A stretch of DNA of 64,000 bases, taken from positions 186,001-250,000 of the forward strand of contig JAWKUK010000011.1 in the NCBI GenBank assembly GCA_041398605.1, read 5' to 3'. This DNA comes from JAWKUK01 sp041398605. Lineage in GTDB: Bacteria > Planctomycetota > UBA1135 > GCA-002686595. The notes under the pieces were generated by a model. That model was not told the DNA's origin. It made no database searches and was given only the letters and a program-made list of their open reading frames with translations. Each line of letters starts with the position of its first letter. Positions within the stretch are counted from its first letter, which is position 1. The position numbers were made by a program, and so were the translations under genes. Positions 36,278 through 48,155 of this stretch are shown here, one piece after another.

Positions 36278-36396
36278 CGTGCCGCAAAGAAGAGACGCCG
36301 CGCCTCGTCGGCGAACTGCGCTCGCAGTTCGCCGAGTCCGCGAAGCTGGGGCAGGCCATCAAGGTCAGCTGGAGGGGGCTGGGTTATGGCGGGTGA
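36274..36396 (+). pseudogene. Leftover 3' end of a second hsdM
   Basis: A 40-codon frame from GTG 36274 ends PRLVGELRSQFAESAKLGQA then a Gly-Leu-Gly-Tyr-Gly-Gly and TGA. It aligns without gaps to the last 35 residues of the intact HsdM (about half identical). Its stop overlaps the hsdS ATG by 11 bases in the same geometry (ATGGCGGGTGA) as the intact hsdM stop overlaps the DUF1016 start. It is the stub of the hsdM that originally preceded this hsdS. Confidence 0.8.
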
Positions 36397-37768
36397 ATGG
36401 GGAACAAGGCTCCTTCGCGACTTGCTGGTCACGACGAAGGACGGCGACTGGGGAAAAGAACACCCGGAAGAAGGCTTCGTGCCGTATCACATCATTCGCG
36501 GCACCGACTTTCCGTACGTTCGCATTGGAGACTTGTCATCAGTTCCGCGGCGTTATCTGCCGGAACATACGGTGAAGCGGCGTACGCTCGAACCAGACGA
36601 CATCCTCATTGAGACTGCCGGCGGAACCCGAGACCGCCCGACTGGCCGCACGCTGTTAATTACTGAGAAGGTTCTGTCGCGTTTGCGCGGTCCCGCGACA
36701 TGCGCCAGCTTCGCTCGGTTTCTCCGACTCGACCGTAAGCAAGCCGACCCGCGTTTCGTCTTTTGGTATCTCCAGTACCTTTACGGCAAGGGCGAGATGT
36801 CGCAGCACCAAGTGCAGCACACAGGAGTTGCCCGTTTTCAGTTCACATGGTTCGCAGAGACTCAGAACGTCCCGCTCCCACCCCTCCCCGAGCAAAAAGC
36901 CATCGCGGCGGTGCTTGGGGCGCTGGACGACAAGATCGAGTTGAACCGGCGGATGAACACGACGCTGGAGGCGATGGCGCGGGCGCTGTTCCAGAGCTGG
37001 TTCGTGGACTTCGACCCCGTCCGCGCCAAACTCGACGGCCGCCCCCCCGCCACCCCCGACCCCACCACCGCCGCCCTCTTCCCTGCATCCTTCCACGACT
37101 CCGCCGTCGGTCACATTCCATACGGCTGGGAAGTAGGTGTTTTGGACGAACTGACGAGGTTCGTTATCGGAGGTGACTGGGGTGCAACAGAGGCGACCGA
37201 AAACGAAAATGTCTCTTGCTACTGCATTCGCGGTGCGGACATCCCATCGCTGCAAAGCGGAGGCGTTGGAAAGATGCCCACGCGATTCCTCAAGCCATCG
37301 AGCGTCGAGAAGCGGCAACTCGCAGACGGCGACCTAGCTATTGAGATTTCCGGTGGAAGCCCGACCCAATGCACGGGTAGGCCTGTGCTGGCGTCCGAAA
37401 CTCTCCTACAGAATCTCGGCCAGCCGCTGGTCGCGTCCAACTTCTGCCGCATCGTTAAGCTCAAATCGCCAGCGCTCTCCAAGTTTGTCTATCTCTGGTT
37501 ACGGCGGCTCTACAATGCCGGTGAACTCTTCCAGTTCGAGACCGGAACCACGGGCATCAAGAACTTCGCCTTCGCGATTTTCTCCAAGAGGTATCCGCTC
37601 GTCGTGCCTGACCTCCGCGTTGCCGAGGCGTTCGATCACGCCGTCTCACCGTTCTTTGCCCGCATACAAGAAAACTCCCACGAATCCCACACCCTCGCCA
37701 CCCTGCGCGACACTCTGCTACCGAAGCTGCTGAGCGGGGAGCTAAGTGTCGAGAGCCTCCAAAACTGA
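36386..37768 (+). CDS. hsdS: Type I restriction-modification specificity subunit HsdS
   Basis: 460 residues with two target-recognition domains. TRD1 covers about residues 5-165 and ends FAETQNVPLPPLPEQKAIAA; the central conserved helix follows (LGALDDKIELNRRMNTTLEA, ALFQSWFVDFDPVRAK). TRD2 covers about 245-420, with the distal helix ending LRDTLLPKLLSGELSVESL. The two TRDs share a pattern (IRG.D.P, RRL/RFL, D..IE..GG, TGR), so both seem to be of one TRD family. The central helix is GC-rich like the host while both TRDs are clearly less so. HsdS determines the recognised sequence, which cannot be deduced. Confidence 0.95.
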   Translation: MAGEWGTRLLRDLLVTTKDGDWGKEHPEEGFVPYHIIRGTDFPYVRIGDLSSVPRRYLPEHTVKRRTLEPDDILIETAGGTRDRPTGRTLLITEKVLSRLRGPATCASFARFLRLDRKQADPRFVFWYLQYLYGKGEMSQHQVQHTGVARFQFTWFAETQNVPLPPLPEQKAIAAVLGALDDKIELNRRMNTTLEAMARALFQSWFVDFDPVRAKLDGRPPATPDPTTAALFPASFHDSAVGHIPYGWEVGVLDELTRFVIGGDWGATEATENENVSCYCIRGADIPSLQSGGVGKMPTRFLKPSSVEKRQLADGDLAIEISGGSPTQCTGRPVLASETLLQNLGQPLVASNFCRIVKLKSPALSKFVYLWLRRLYNAGELFQFETGTTGIKNFAFAIFSKRYPLVVPDLRVAEAFDHAVSPFFARIQENSHESHTLATLRDTLLPKLLSGELSVESLQN

Positions 37769-37775
37769 TCACGCC

Positions 37776-40700
37776 ATGCAAAGTCCCGTTTACCCGCGCG
37801 GCTCCGAATGGAGAAGATGGGACCTTCAGGTTCACACTCCATTCTCAGCCTTAAATAATGGCTTCGGCGACGATTTTGCGGAGTACGCGAAGAAGCTGAT
37901 TGAGAAGGCGTGCGAGAACGACATCGCGGTCGTCGGAATCACCGACTACTTCACGATCCAAGGTTACACTGCACTCAAGGCGCTTCTTGCCGACGAAGCC
38001 GCCGTAAAGGCTCTCGTTGGAAACGAGCGAGCAGAACGGGCTGCCAAGATTCTGTTCCTTCCAAATATTGAGCTTCGACTTTCCACTATCGTCCGAAGTC
38101 CAAACGGTGCGGACAGTCGAGTGAACTTCCACGTTATTTTTTCCGACAGTGTTTCGCCAGCCCACATTGAGGAGCACTTTCTCCGTGACCTGAAATTCAC
38201 GGCGGATGCCAGCGCGGGTAGTGAAGATGAGAAATGGGCCTTGAATCCGCAGAATCTGGCTGAGTTGGGGGAACGCTTGAAAACTCAGCATGCGAACTTT
38301 CGGATTCAAACCGATATGGTTGTCGGAATGATGAACGCGATCGTAGACCATTCCGATGTGAGCAAGATTCTTGAGTCCAAGCCCTCCATTTTTAAAGACC
38401 GTTACCTCCTTTGCTTGCCGTGTGATGAGGACCTTTCCAAATGCAGCTGGGATGGGCAGGGGCACCATGCCCGCAAGCTATTGATTCAAAAATCTCATAT
38501 GCTACTTTCGTCAAATGACGGGACTCGTGCGTTCGCGCTGGGAAAGAAGCATCCCTCGCCTGAGGCCTTTAAAATCGAGTTCAAAACGCTCAAGCCGTGC
38601 ATTCACAGCTCGGACTCTCACACGTTCGCGGGAATGTTCTGTCCGGATAGTGGCCGGCACACGTGGATTAAAGCGGACCCTACATTCCACGGTCTGCGGC
38701 AGGTTCTGAACGAGCCCGAGGATCGAGTCTTCGTGGGGGACGTTCCTCCTAGTCTCATCCGTGCCAAACGGCATGCAACGCGCGTGGCAACAGCCGTTGA
38801 AGTTAAAAGAACAGCTACGGCTACGACAACCGAGAAGTGGTTTGATACTTCGCTGCCCCTGAACAACGAGCTGGTTGCGGTCATTGGGAACAAGGGGAGT
38901 GGGAAAAGTGCGCTTTCCGATATCGTAGGGCTGTTGGGAAACACGCCACGGCATGAGTCGTTTAACTTCCTCACCCCCGAAAGATTCCGGCGACGCAAAA
39001 GCAATCTATCTCTGCAGTTTAAGGCTGCCTTGGTATGGGCCGACGAAACCACCGACTCCGTAGCAAGTCTCGACGTGAATCCAAGCCCGGATGCGGTTGA
39101 GAAAGTGAAGTACATCCCACAAAGCTACCTGGAAGACATCTGTAACGAAATTGGCGCGGGCAAAGGAGGCCGCTTCTATGCCGAGCTTCAGCAAGTCATC
39201 TTCTCCCATGTCCCCGAAGTTGAGCAGCTCGGCTTTGCTACGCTCGATGAATTACTCGCGCACAGGAGTGTGGAGACGAATCAGGCAATTGCTCAACTTG
39301 TTGCGAATATTCAAGAGCGCAACGCGCTGATTGTGGCCTGTGAGGAGCATTCTTCACCCCAGCACCGCAAGTTCATTGAAGCACAGCTCGCGGAAAAGCA
39401 GCGAGAACTCGACGCACACATGGCAGTGCGCCCCGTTGAAGTACAGAAACCAGATGCTGACCCCACTGCTTTGCAGCAATCCAAGGCTGCAACTGAGGAA
39501 CTTGAAAGGAAGCAGGCGGAGCTAAGAGCAATTGAACAGGAACTTGAGTCTCTTCGTGCGAGTGAATTGACGGCAGCAAAAAAACTCTCCACGGCTGAGA
39601 AGCTTGCTGGGAAGCTCAAAAACTTGGAGCGGCAGGTTGACGCGTTCCTTGCTGAGACAATGCCTGAGTTCGTCGAACTTGGAATCGTTGCGACTGACGT
39701 AGTCACGTTCAGGGTCGATCCAGCTAAGGTCAACGCGGCGCTGGCGGAGTTAGCTTCCGAGCGGTCGGCCATCGCGGTAAAGCGTGCGCCCAACACAGTC
39801 GATGGACCTGAGTTCAAGCGGAAGACAGTGGTCGCGGCAATCGAGAAGCTCCAAGTGCAACTGAGCGCACCACAGCGGGCGTATCAGACTTATCTCCAAC
39901 TGCTGAAGGAGTGGGAGTCTGGAAGCGCGAAAATTGTCGGCACAGACAATGCCATAGGTTCAATTCAGTATCTGCAGAAGCAGCTCGAGGACTTAACTGG
40001 TCTTCCTGCGTATCTGAAAACTCTGCGCAGGCAACGTGACAAGAAACTCCTCGAGATCTTCCGCGAGAAACAGAAGCTGCGCACTTACTACGAAACGTAT
40101 TACGGAGCGGTTCAGAGTTTTTTGGAGCAGCATCCGTTGGCGGAGAGCGAGCGGTTTCATCTGACATTTAGTGTTTCCATTGCGGAAAGTGGATTCTCAG
40201 AAGCACTCTTGGCCCGCATTAACCGACGTAAAGCAGGGCCTTTCATGGGTGACGCAGAGGGCGCGGCAGAATTGAAGCGACTCCTCGACAACGCGAACTT
40301 CGATTCCGCTTGTGGAACTCTGCGTTTCACTCGGGCGCTGTTTGGTGCAATGATGGAGCGTGATGGCAAGGGGCTTCTGATTAGAGATCAACTCCGGCAA
40401 GGCGTGACCACTCAAGAGGTTTATGATTTCGTTTACTCTCTTGGGTTCCTGTCTCCGATTTATAACCTTCGCTGGGATGGGAAGGGGCTGGAGCAGTTGT
40501 CGCCTGGCGAACGTGGCAATCTCCTGCTCATCTTTTATCTGCTCGTGGATCGGAATGACATTCCACTAGTCATCGATCAGCCTGAAGAGAATTTGGACAA
40601 CCAGACTGTTTTTAAGACCCTGGTTCCCTGTGTCAAGGATGCAAAGAAGCGCCGCCAGATCGTAATGGTGACGCATAATCCAAACCTGGCGGTTGTTTGC

Positions 40701-40874
40701 GATGCTGAGCAGGTTATCTGTGCGGAAATGCAGAAGGGTCATGGAAATGCTGTGACATACATCAGCGGCTCAATCGAAGATCCAACCATCAACGGTCGAA
40801 TCGTTGACATTTTGGAAGGAACTCGTCCGGCCTTCGATAAGCGTGACGACAAGTATCTTCCCGGAATGCCGTAG
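37776..40874 (+). CDS. TrlF-like protein: PHP domain plus SMC/ABC-type ATPase
   Basis: 1032 residues from ATG 37776, eight bases after hsdS (GTG 37746 is an alternative). Residues about 10-300 look like a PHP-type metal-dependent phosphoesterase domain (WDLQVHTPFSALNNGF, VVGITDYFTIQGY, LKPCIHSSDSHTFAGMF). An SMC/RecN-like ATPase follows: Walker A Gly-Asn-Lys-Gly-Ser-Gly-Lys-Ser at 371-378, a coiled coil at about 500-650, signature LSPGERGNLLLIFYLL, Walker B IPLVIDQPEENLDN and H-loop MVTHNPN. This is the architecture of TrlF-family proteins found beside type I and III R-M systems. Base composition is markedly lower in GC than neighbouring genes, so it was acquired separately. Defence role likely, mechanism unknown. 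Confidence 0.88.
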   Translation: MQSPVYPRGSEWRRWDLQVHTPFSALNNGFGDDFAEYAKKLIEKACENDIAVVGITDYFTIQGYTALKALLADEAAVKALVGNERAERAAKILFLPNIELRLSTIVRSPNGADSRVNFHVIFSDSVSPAHIEEHFLRDLKFTADASAGSEDEKWALNPQNLAELGERLKTQHANFRIQTDMVVGMMNAIVDHSDVSKILESKPSIFKDRYLLCLPCDEDLSKCSWDGQGHHARKLLIQKSHMLLSSNDGTRAFALGKKHPSPEAFKIEFKTLKPCIHSSDSHTFAGMFCPDSGRHTWIKADPTFHGLRQVLNEPEDRVFVGDVPPSLIRAKRHATRVATAVEVKRTATATTTEKWFDTSLPLNNELVAVIGNKGSGKSALSDIVGLLGNTPRHESFNFLTPERFRRRKSNLSLQFKAALVWADETTDSVASLDVNPSPDAVEKVKYIPQSYLEDICNEIGAGKGGRFYAELQQVIFSHVPEVEQLGFATLDELLAHRSVETNQAIAQLVANIQERNALIVACEEHSSPQHRKFIEAQLAEKQRELDAHMAVRPVEVQKPDADPTALQQSKAATEELERKQAELRAIEQELESLRASELTAAKKLSTAEKLAGKLKNLERQVDAFLAETMPEFVELGIVATDVVTFRVDPAKVNAALAELASERSAIAVKRAPNTVDGPEFKRKTVVAAIEKLQVQLSAPQRAYQTYLQLLKEWESGSAKIVGTDNAIGSIQYLQKQLEDLTGLPAYLKTLRRQRDKKLLEIFREKQKLRTYYETYYGAVQSFLEQHPLAESERFHLTFSVSIAESGFSEALLARINRRKAGPFMGDAEGAAELKRLLDNANFDSACGTLRFTRALFGAMMERDGKGLLIRDQLRQGVTTQEVYDFVYSLGFLSPIYNLRWDGKGLEQLSPGERGNLLLIFYLLVDRNDIPLVIDQPEENLDNQTVFKTLVPCVKDAKKRRQIVMVTHNPNLAVVCDAEQVICAEMQKGHGNAVTYISGSIEDPTINGRIVDILEGTRPAFDKRDDKYLPGMP

Positions 40875-40876
40875 CC

Positions 40877-44043
<3,167 letters not shown>

Positions 44044-44529
44044 ATCGTCGCGGGGCAGCAGTTGTTACGCCGCACGCAGGTTGAGACCCAACGCCGGCCG
44101 TCGCCTTACGAATGTGCGGCAACTACCCCGACGCCCGGGGGAACAGGTGGCCTGCGAACAGCGGCGCGAGCCACTCGATCGTCAGCGACTCGGGGGGCGT
44201 GTCCATGGCCGTCGTCACGCTTTCATGCCACGCCGCGCCCCGCGCCACCACGCGGCGGCACGCTCGCGCACGGCCTCGGAGTCGAGGCACTCGAGGTGGC
44301 CGATGCCGGCGGCGAGCTGGACCTCGCACCGCTCGCGCCGGCGCAGGAGGACGCGCGCGAGCGGGTCACGGTCGCCGATGCATCGGGCCTGAGGAACACG
44401 CAATGGAACAGCGACATGCGCGATGTGCTGGCCTTGACGTCCAGCGGGGGACGGTGGACGCGGCATCGCCGAGCGCGACGCCGCGCGCAGTTTCGACCAG
44501 CCCGCGCGCTGCCGGACGGCAGCTGGGCC
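44044..44529 (+). other. Gap after hsdR: no supported gene, possible decayed minus-strand gene
   Basis: 486 bases. On the minus strand two overlapping frames carry protein-like text (LLRRRERCEVQLAAGIGHLE, then in another frame MDTPPESLTIEWLAPLFAGH), as if one gene had been shifted near 44220. No family is recognised and no start can be chosen. Nothing else is seen. Confidence 0.35.
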
Positions 44530-45759
44530 TCAGAGCCACGGCGCGAGCAAGCTGACGACGTCGCCGTCGCCGAGCCAGCGCTGCGCCGTGCCAAGGTAGA
44601 GCGGCTGCACGTACATGTGCTCCGCCAGCAGCGAGCTTCCGAAGCCGACGACACCGGCGGAGAAGCCCATCTGGCCGCTCGCCGGGATGACCCCGACCGG
44701 CACTCCGCGCGCGAAGTACGGGGAGCCCGTGAGGAGCACGTTGTGGTAGTTCGGGAGCACGACGTGCGCGGCGTGCAGCGAGAGCACGAGCACCACCGCC
44801 TCACCGGGCACCCCCCGGATGACGCCATCCAACTGGCCGCCGCCGTAGGCGATGCGCTCGAGCTGGATCCTGCGTGCCGGGCCAGGGACGTCCGTCACGG
44901 GGCCCACTCGACCGAGGCCCGGAGGGCAGTTGGGCCCGGAGTTGTAGAGACCGCCGCTCCCGCCAGTCGTCGAGCCAGCGAGTAGCTCCACCGTCGAAGT
45001 CGCATCGACGACGAGCCCAGCTCCCCCAACCCCGCAGGGGCAGAAGGACCCAAACGCGTCTCCCTGCCCGCCGGCGCCGCCCGTGAAATGGGCGCTGAAC
45101 GCGCGTAGCTCCGAGGTCCCCGTCACGGCGCACGCCTCGCCTCCGTCACCGCCGAGGTCGTACCCGGCCAGGACGATACGCGGGCGGCCCCCACGGACCG
45201 CGGACGAGTAGAGGCTCACCACCGAGCCGTCGACGACGAGGCCGCGGCCAGAGGTCTCTGCGCAGAAGCCCGCGAGGGCGGTCCCGCCCTCGATGTCGAC
45301 GCCGAACAGCGCAACGTCCGAGCTATCGACGATCGAGCAACCGTCTCTGCCCATAGTGTCCGTACCCCGGAACGTGCAATCGACGACGCGCACGCTCCCG
45401 TGGCACGCAGCGATCTCGAGCGCCGACGGGTAGTCGTCGCCCTCGAAGCGGAGCCCGGACAAGACGACCTCCTTGCCCGCGTCGAGGTCACGGACCCGCG
45501 CGCTGCCCACGACCCGGACCAGGGCGCCCTCACGGGCGACGATATCGACTGCTCGATCCGCGAGATCGAACGCCGCGTAGACGCCAGCGCCGACCAGGAG
45601 CGTATCTCCGTCTTGAGCCTGCGTCAGCGCGACCACCAGATCCGAGCGCGGTGTGGTGCCAGAGACGGGACCGACAGGGATCACATCGCCGAGGACCGGC
45701 GCCGTAAGCAGGCCGAGCGCGAGGAGCGGGAGAGGACACACGAAGGAGGCGATCGTCAT
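44530..45759 (-). CDS. Secreted right-handed beta-helix protein
   Basis: About 409 residues from ATG 45759, selected because it starts a signal peptide (MTIASFVCPLPLLALGLLTA); ATG 45783 and GTG 45798 are in frame. The mature part begins with the pattern of DUF1565/pectate-lyase-like proteins (DLVVALTQAQDGDTLLVGAG, then VVLSGLRFEGDDYPSALEIA, VRVVDCTFRGTDT), i.e. parallel beta-helix rungs. No catalytic residues are recognisable. It ends with a module containing GSPYFARGVPVGVIPASGQM. It lies inside the island although it resembles host secreted proteins; whether it travelled with the island is unclear. Confidence 0.7.
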   Translation of the reverse strand: MTIASFVCPLPLLALGLLTAPVLGDVIPVGPVSGTTPRSDLVVALTQAQDGDTLLVGAGVYAAFDLADRAVDIVAREGALVRVVGSARVRDLDAGKEVVLSGLRFEGDDYPSALEIAACHGSVRVVDCTFRGTDTMGRDGCSIVDSSDVALFGVDIEGGTALAGFCAETSGRGLVVDGSVVSLYSSAVRGGRPRIVLAGYDLGGDGGEACAVTGTSELRAFSAHFTGGAGGQGDAFGSFCPCGVGGAGLVVDATSTVELLAGSTTGGSGGLYNSGPNCPPGLGRVGPVTDVPGPARRIQLERIAYGGGQLDGVIRGVPGEAVVLVLSLHAAHVVLPNYHNVLLTGSPYFARGVPVGVIPASGQMGFSAGVVGFGSSLLAEHMYVQPLYLGTAQRWLGDGDVVSLLAPWL

Positions 45760-45877
45760 GGATGGAAGGCTGGAGGGAAGCATGGAGGGATAGGGCACGC
45801 ACCCTCGTTGTCAGGACCCCAGGGGCGCCGCTGGGTCACGGACGAGTGCCTGATTCTGGCTGGGGACCCGCCCCTGG

Positions 45878-46870
45878 TCAGTCTCTCACCTCTTCCGGCC
45901 CGGCCAGCCGGTAGCTCGTGCTGCGACCCCCGCCCTGGTTCTGGACGAGGATGCCGCGCTCCAGCAGCTCTCGGATGTCGCGCAGCGCGGTGTCCTGCGA
46001 GCACTTGGCGAGCTTCGCGTACTTCGATGTCGAGAGGAACCCCTCGAATCCGCCCAGCATACGGTTGATCACCAACTGCTGCCGTGCGTGGACAGGTCGT
46101 CGGTTGATCCGCTGCCACAGGAGCGCCTTTGCGAAGACCGAGCTGAGCATCCCGTCGGCAGCGCCGATGGCTCGCCCGAGACACCCGAGGAACCACTCGA
46201 GCCAGCCCGTGATGTCGACCTCCCCGCGCTGCGCCGCCTCGAGCTCGCGGTAGTAGTCCTGGCGCTCGGCCTCGATCTGCGACGACATGCTGTAGAAACG
46301 GTCGCGGGTTCCGTCCGCGCGTGCGAGCGCCATGTCTGCGATGGCCCGAGCGATGCGCCCGTTGCCGTCCGCGAACGGATGGATGGTGATGAACCAAAAG
46401 TGCGCGATGCCTGCCGCCAGCACAGGGTCCAGCGCGGGCGGTGCGTTGAACCACGCCAGGAAGCGGGTCATCTCGCGCTCGAGGCGGGCAGCGTCAGGCG
46501 CCTCGAAGTGCACCCACTCTCGTCCGAGCGGGCCCGACACCACCTGCATCGCGCCCGCCTCCTTCGGGCGCCAAGCCCCGACGGTGATCGGACTCCGACC
46601 GCTCTGCCCTGTCGGGAAGAGCAAGGCATGCCAATCGAAGAGTCGTCGCTTCGTCAGCGGCGATTCGAAGTTCCGCGTGCCGTCGAGCATCATCTCGACG
46701 ACGCCCTCGAACGTGCGCCCCGGCTGCGGCAGCCCCGCCACATCGAGCCCTAGGAGCCTGCGCCACAGAACCCGCTCCGCATGGCGGCGCCCCTGCGCGC
46801 CCGCGCTGCGTTGCAGCAAGATCCCCGATAGCGTCAAGCTATAGGGAACTTGCTGCGCCTTGCGCGGACG
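45878..46870 (-). pseudogene. Fic family protein with HTH, 5' end lost
   Basis: Family-like sequence starts near 46771 (RVLWRRLLGLDVAGL) and runs to TGA at 45878. It includes GVVEMMLDGT, LFDWHALLFPTGQSGRSPI, the active-site His-Pro-Phe-Ala-Asp-Gly-Asn-Gly-Arg, and a C-terminal winged helix (YAKLAKCSQDTALRDIRELL). The Fic enzyme transfers AMP from ATP to target proteins. The N-terminal domain of this subfamily and its inhibitory motif (Ser-x-x-x-Glu-Gly) are missing. Upstream, the open frame runs through unrelated sequence into repeat copy B, with no good start. The catalytic core itself is intact, so a short active product cannot be excluded. Confidence 0.75.
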
Positions 46871-46911
46871 CACATGGGCACCACCCTGCGAATCGGGCTC
46901 TGTGGCGCAGC

Positions 46912-47299
46912 TCCTACGTGGCGCAGCCCGGCGGCCCACAGAGCTCGGGCCTGACCAACGCGATCCGGCTCGACCTGCGCTGAGCCCGACGCGACTCAAC
47001 AGAGGCGGCAGTCGTCGCCGTGGCCACAGTGCGCGTCGTCCGCTCCAGCAGCGTCGCTTTGGTCCACGGGCTCGTCGTTGCGGTCGCCGTCGTTCGCAGC
47101 TCCTGAGGAGCCCTGCTCGGTGTGCGGCGCCGCCTGCGCCAAGTCCGCGACCTCGGCGCGTGAGCGCTCGGTCAATTCGACGAGCTCGCGGATCGCCAAC
47201 GGCTCTTCAATGAGCGCGACAATCGACAGCTTCGAGTGTTCGGGCGCGACGAGGTCCATCAACGTGCCCTCGGGCAGCATGCGCACCGCGGGCCGGTGT
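46912..47299 (+). repeat. Repeat copy B inside the island
   Basis: From CCTACGTGG on, this matches the end of the propeller gene (copies A and C), its stop, and then about 300 bases matching the 3' end of the HD-GYP gene (compare 48814-49120). Roughly ten differences from copy C are seen over the HD-GYP part. Both edges are abrupt: Fic-gene remnant on the left, unrelated sequence after CGGGCCGG on the right. Confidence 0.85.
46996..47299 (-). pseudogene. 3' fragment of the HD-GYP gene (in repeat copy B)
   Basis: Encodes about 100 residues nearly identical to the end of the HD-GYP protein at 48820 (RPAVRMLPEGTLMDLVAPEH through CGHGDDCRLC and stop), with four or five substitutions. The HD and GYP motifs are absent. 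The frame continues upstream into unrelated sequence, so it is a dead fragment. Confidence 0.85.
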
Positions 47300-47359
47300 G
47301 TCGTGTGTTCGATGGATGAGTCACGCGATACGTGCGAGTCAAGACTCATGGGTTCAATG

Positions 47360-47674
47360 CTAAGGCCTTGATGCGCGCAGCATGTGTTCCCAGTCCATCT
47401 CGCCGCGCTCGATGAAGAGCACCTCGATGGGAGAGCGGTCGTGACGGTAGGCGATGAGGCTCGGTGGAACCGACCAGAAGCTGATGGTCGGGTCGGTCGT
47501 GAGGTCCTCGCGGGCATGGCCGATGCCAGGCATCTCAGCGAGGTCATTCAGCGCCTTCTCGATGCGACCCAGGGCGTCGTCAGTGACCTTGGGCCCGAAG
47601 TGCTCTTCGAGGTAGAGCGCGATGCGCAGCAGCCCCTCTTCGGCCTTGAAGGTGAGGGCGTACCGGGCGCTCAC
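47360..47674 (-). CDS. parE: RelE/ParE-type toxin
   Basis: 104 residues from GTG 47674, overlapping the antitoxin stop as GTGA. The ParE fold is recognisable: YALTFKAEEGLLRIALYLEE, ALGRIEKALNDLAEMPGIGH, the strand SFWSVPPSLIAYRHDRSPIE and the closing VLFIERGEMDWEHML. ParE toxins inhibit DNA gyrase and are neutralised by the cognate ParD. Downstream genes do not belong to the unit. It lies in the island segment between repeat copies B and C. Confidence 0.9.
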   Translation of the reverse strand: MSARYALTFKAEEGLLRIALYLEEHFGPKVTDDALGRIEKALNDLAEMPGIGHAREDLTTDPTISFWSVPPSLIAYRHDRSPIEVLFIERGEMDWEHMLRASRP

Positions 47675-47937
47675 TTGGCGCCCTTGCGGCGCCGCTTGAG
47701 CATGGCCCGCAGCTCGGCCATGACCTCGGCGCCATCGCGCAATTCGCCACGGTCGGCTTGGGCCAGGCCCTCCGCGAGGGCTCTTTGCAGCCCGTCCATG
47801 TGGGCTTCGCGAAGCCTGTCCTGTTCCGCAAGGAGACGCAGAGCCTCTCGGATGACCTCGCTCTGGTTGTTGTAGAGCCCGGCCTCGACCTTGCGGCGGA
47901 CGAGGTCTTCGAGTTCTGGAGTGAGGTTCACGTTCAT
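47671..47937 (-). CDS. parD: ParD-type antitoxin (ribbon-helix-helix)
   Basis: 88 residues from ATG 47937. The frame is open upstream to 48078, but that part has no homology and the promoter lies within it. The N-terminal ribbon-helix-helix is MNVNLTPELEDLVRRKVEAG followed by LYNNQSEVIREALRLLAEQD, the ParD signature; the C-terminal half is the charged toxin-binding tail. It should dimerise, bind the operator over its own promoter and neutralise ParE. Confidence 0.92.
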   Translation of the reverse strand: MNVNLTPELEDLVRRKVEAGLYNNQSEVIREALRLLAEQDRLREAHMDGLQRALAEGLAQADRGELRDGAEVMAELRAMLKRRRKGAK

Positions 47938-47943
47938 TGACGC

Positions 47944-47981
47944 AGGGTAGCGCAATTGTCGAAGATTGTCAAGGATTGACA
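47944..47981 (-). promoter_or_regulatory. parDE promoter with overlapping palindromic operator
   Basis: On the minus strand TTGACA (47972-47967), 17 bases, then TACCCT (47949-47944), then six bases and the ATG at 47937: near-consensus with a leaderless start. The -35 is half of a perfect inverted repeat TGTCAA-GGA-TTGACA (47967-47981), and ATTGTC-type units recur every 10 bases (47955, 47965, 47975), as expected for a cooperative ribbon-helix-helix operator. Confidence 0.75.
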
Positions 47982-48155
47982 GTACCGCCGGGGTGCGGTC
48001 GCGCCCTGCGCTGAGCCCAGGTTGGGCCCGCGCCGGGGAGGTGGCAGCCGTAGCTTGGAGGAAGGACGGCGCATCCACTCAGGACCTCTTCAGGGCGTGG
48101 CGGTTCTCGCTACTCGCCCATGAGTCGCAGGGGTGACAAGGGTTAGGCCGAGGCG

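Noticed and set aside
44062..44985. Plus-strand 307-codon frame after hsdR
   Set aside because: It overlaps the well-supported minus-strand beta-helix gene, is Arg/Ala/His-rich and shows no motif.
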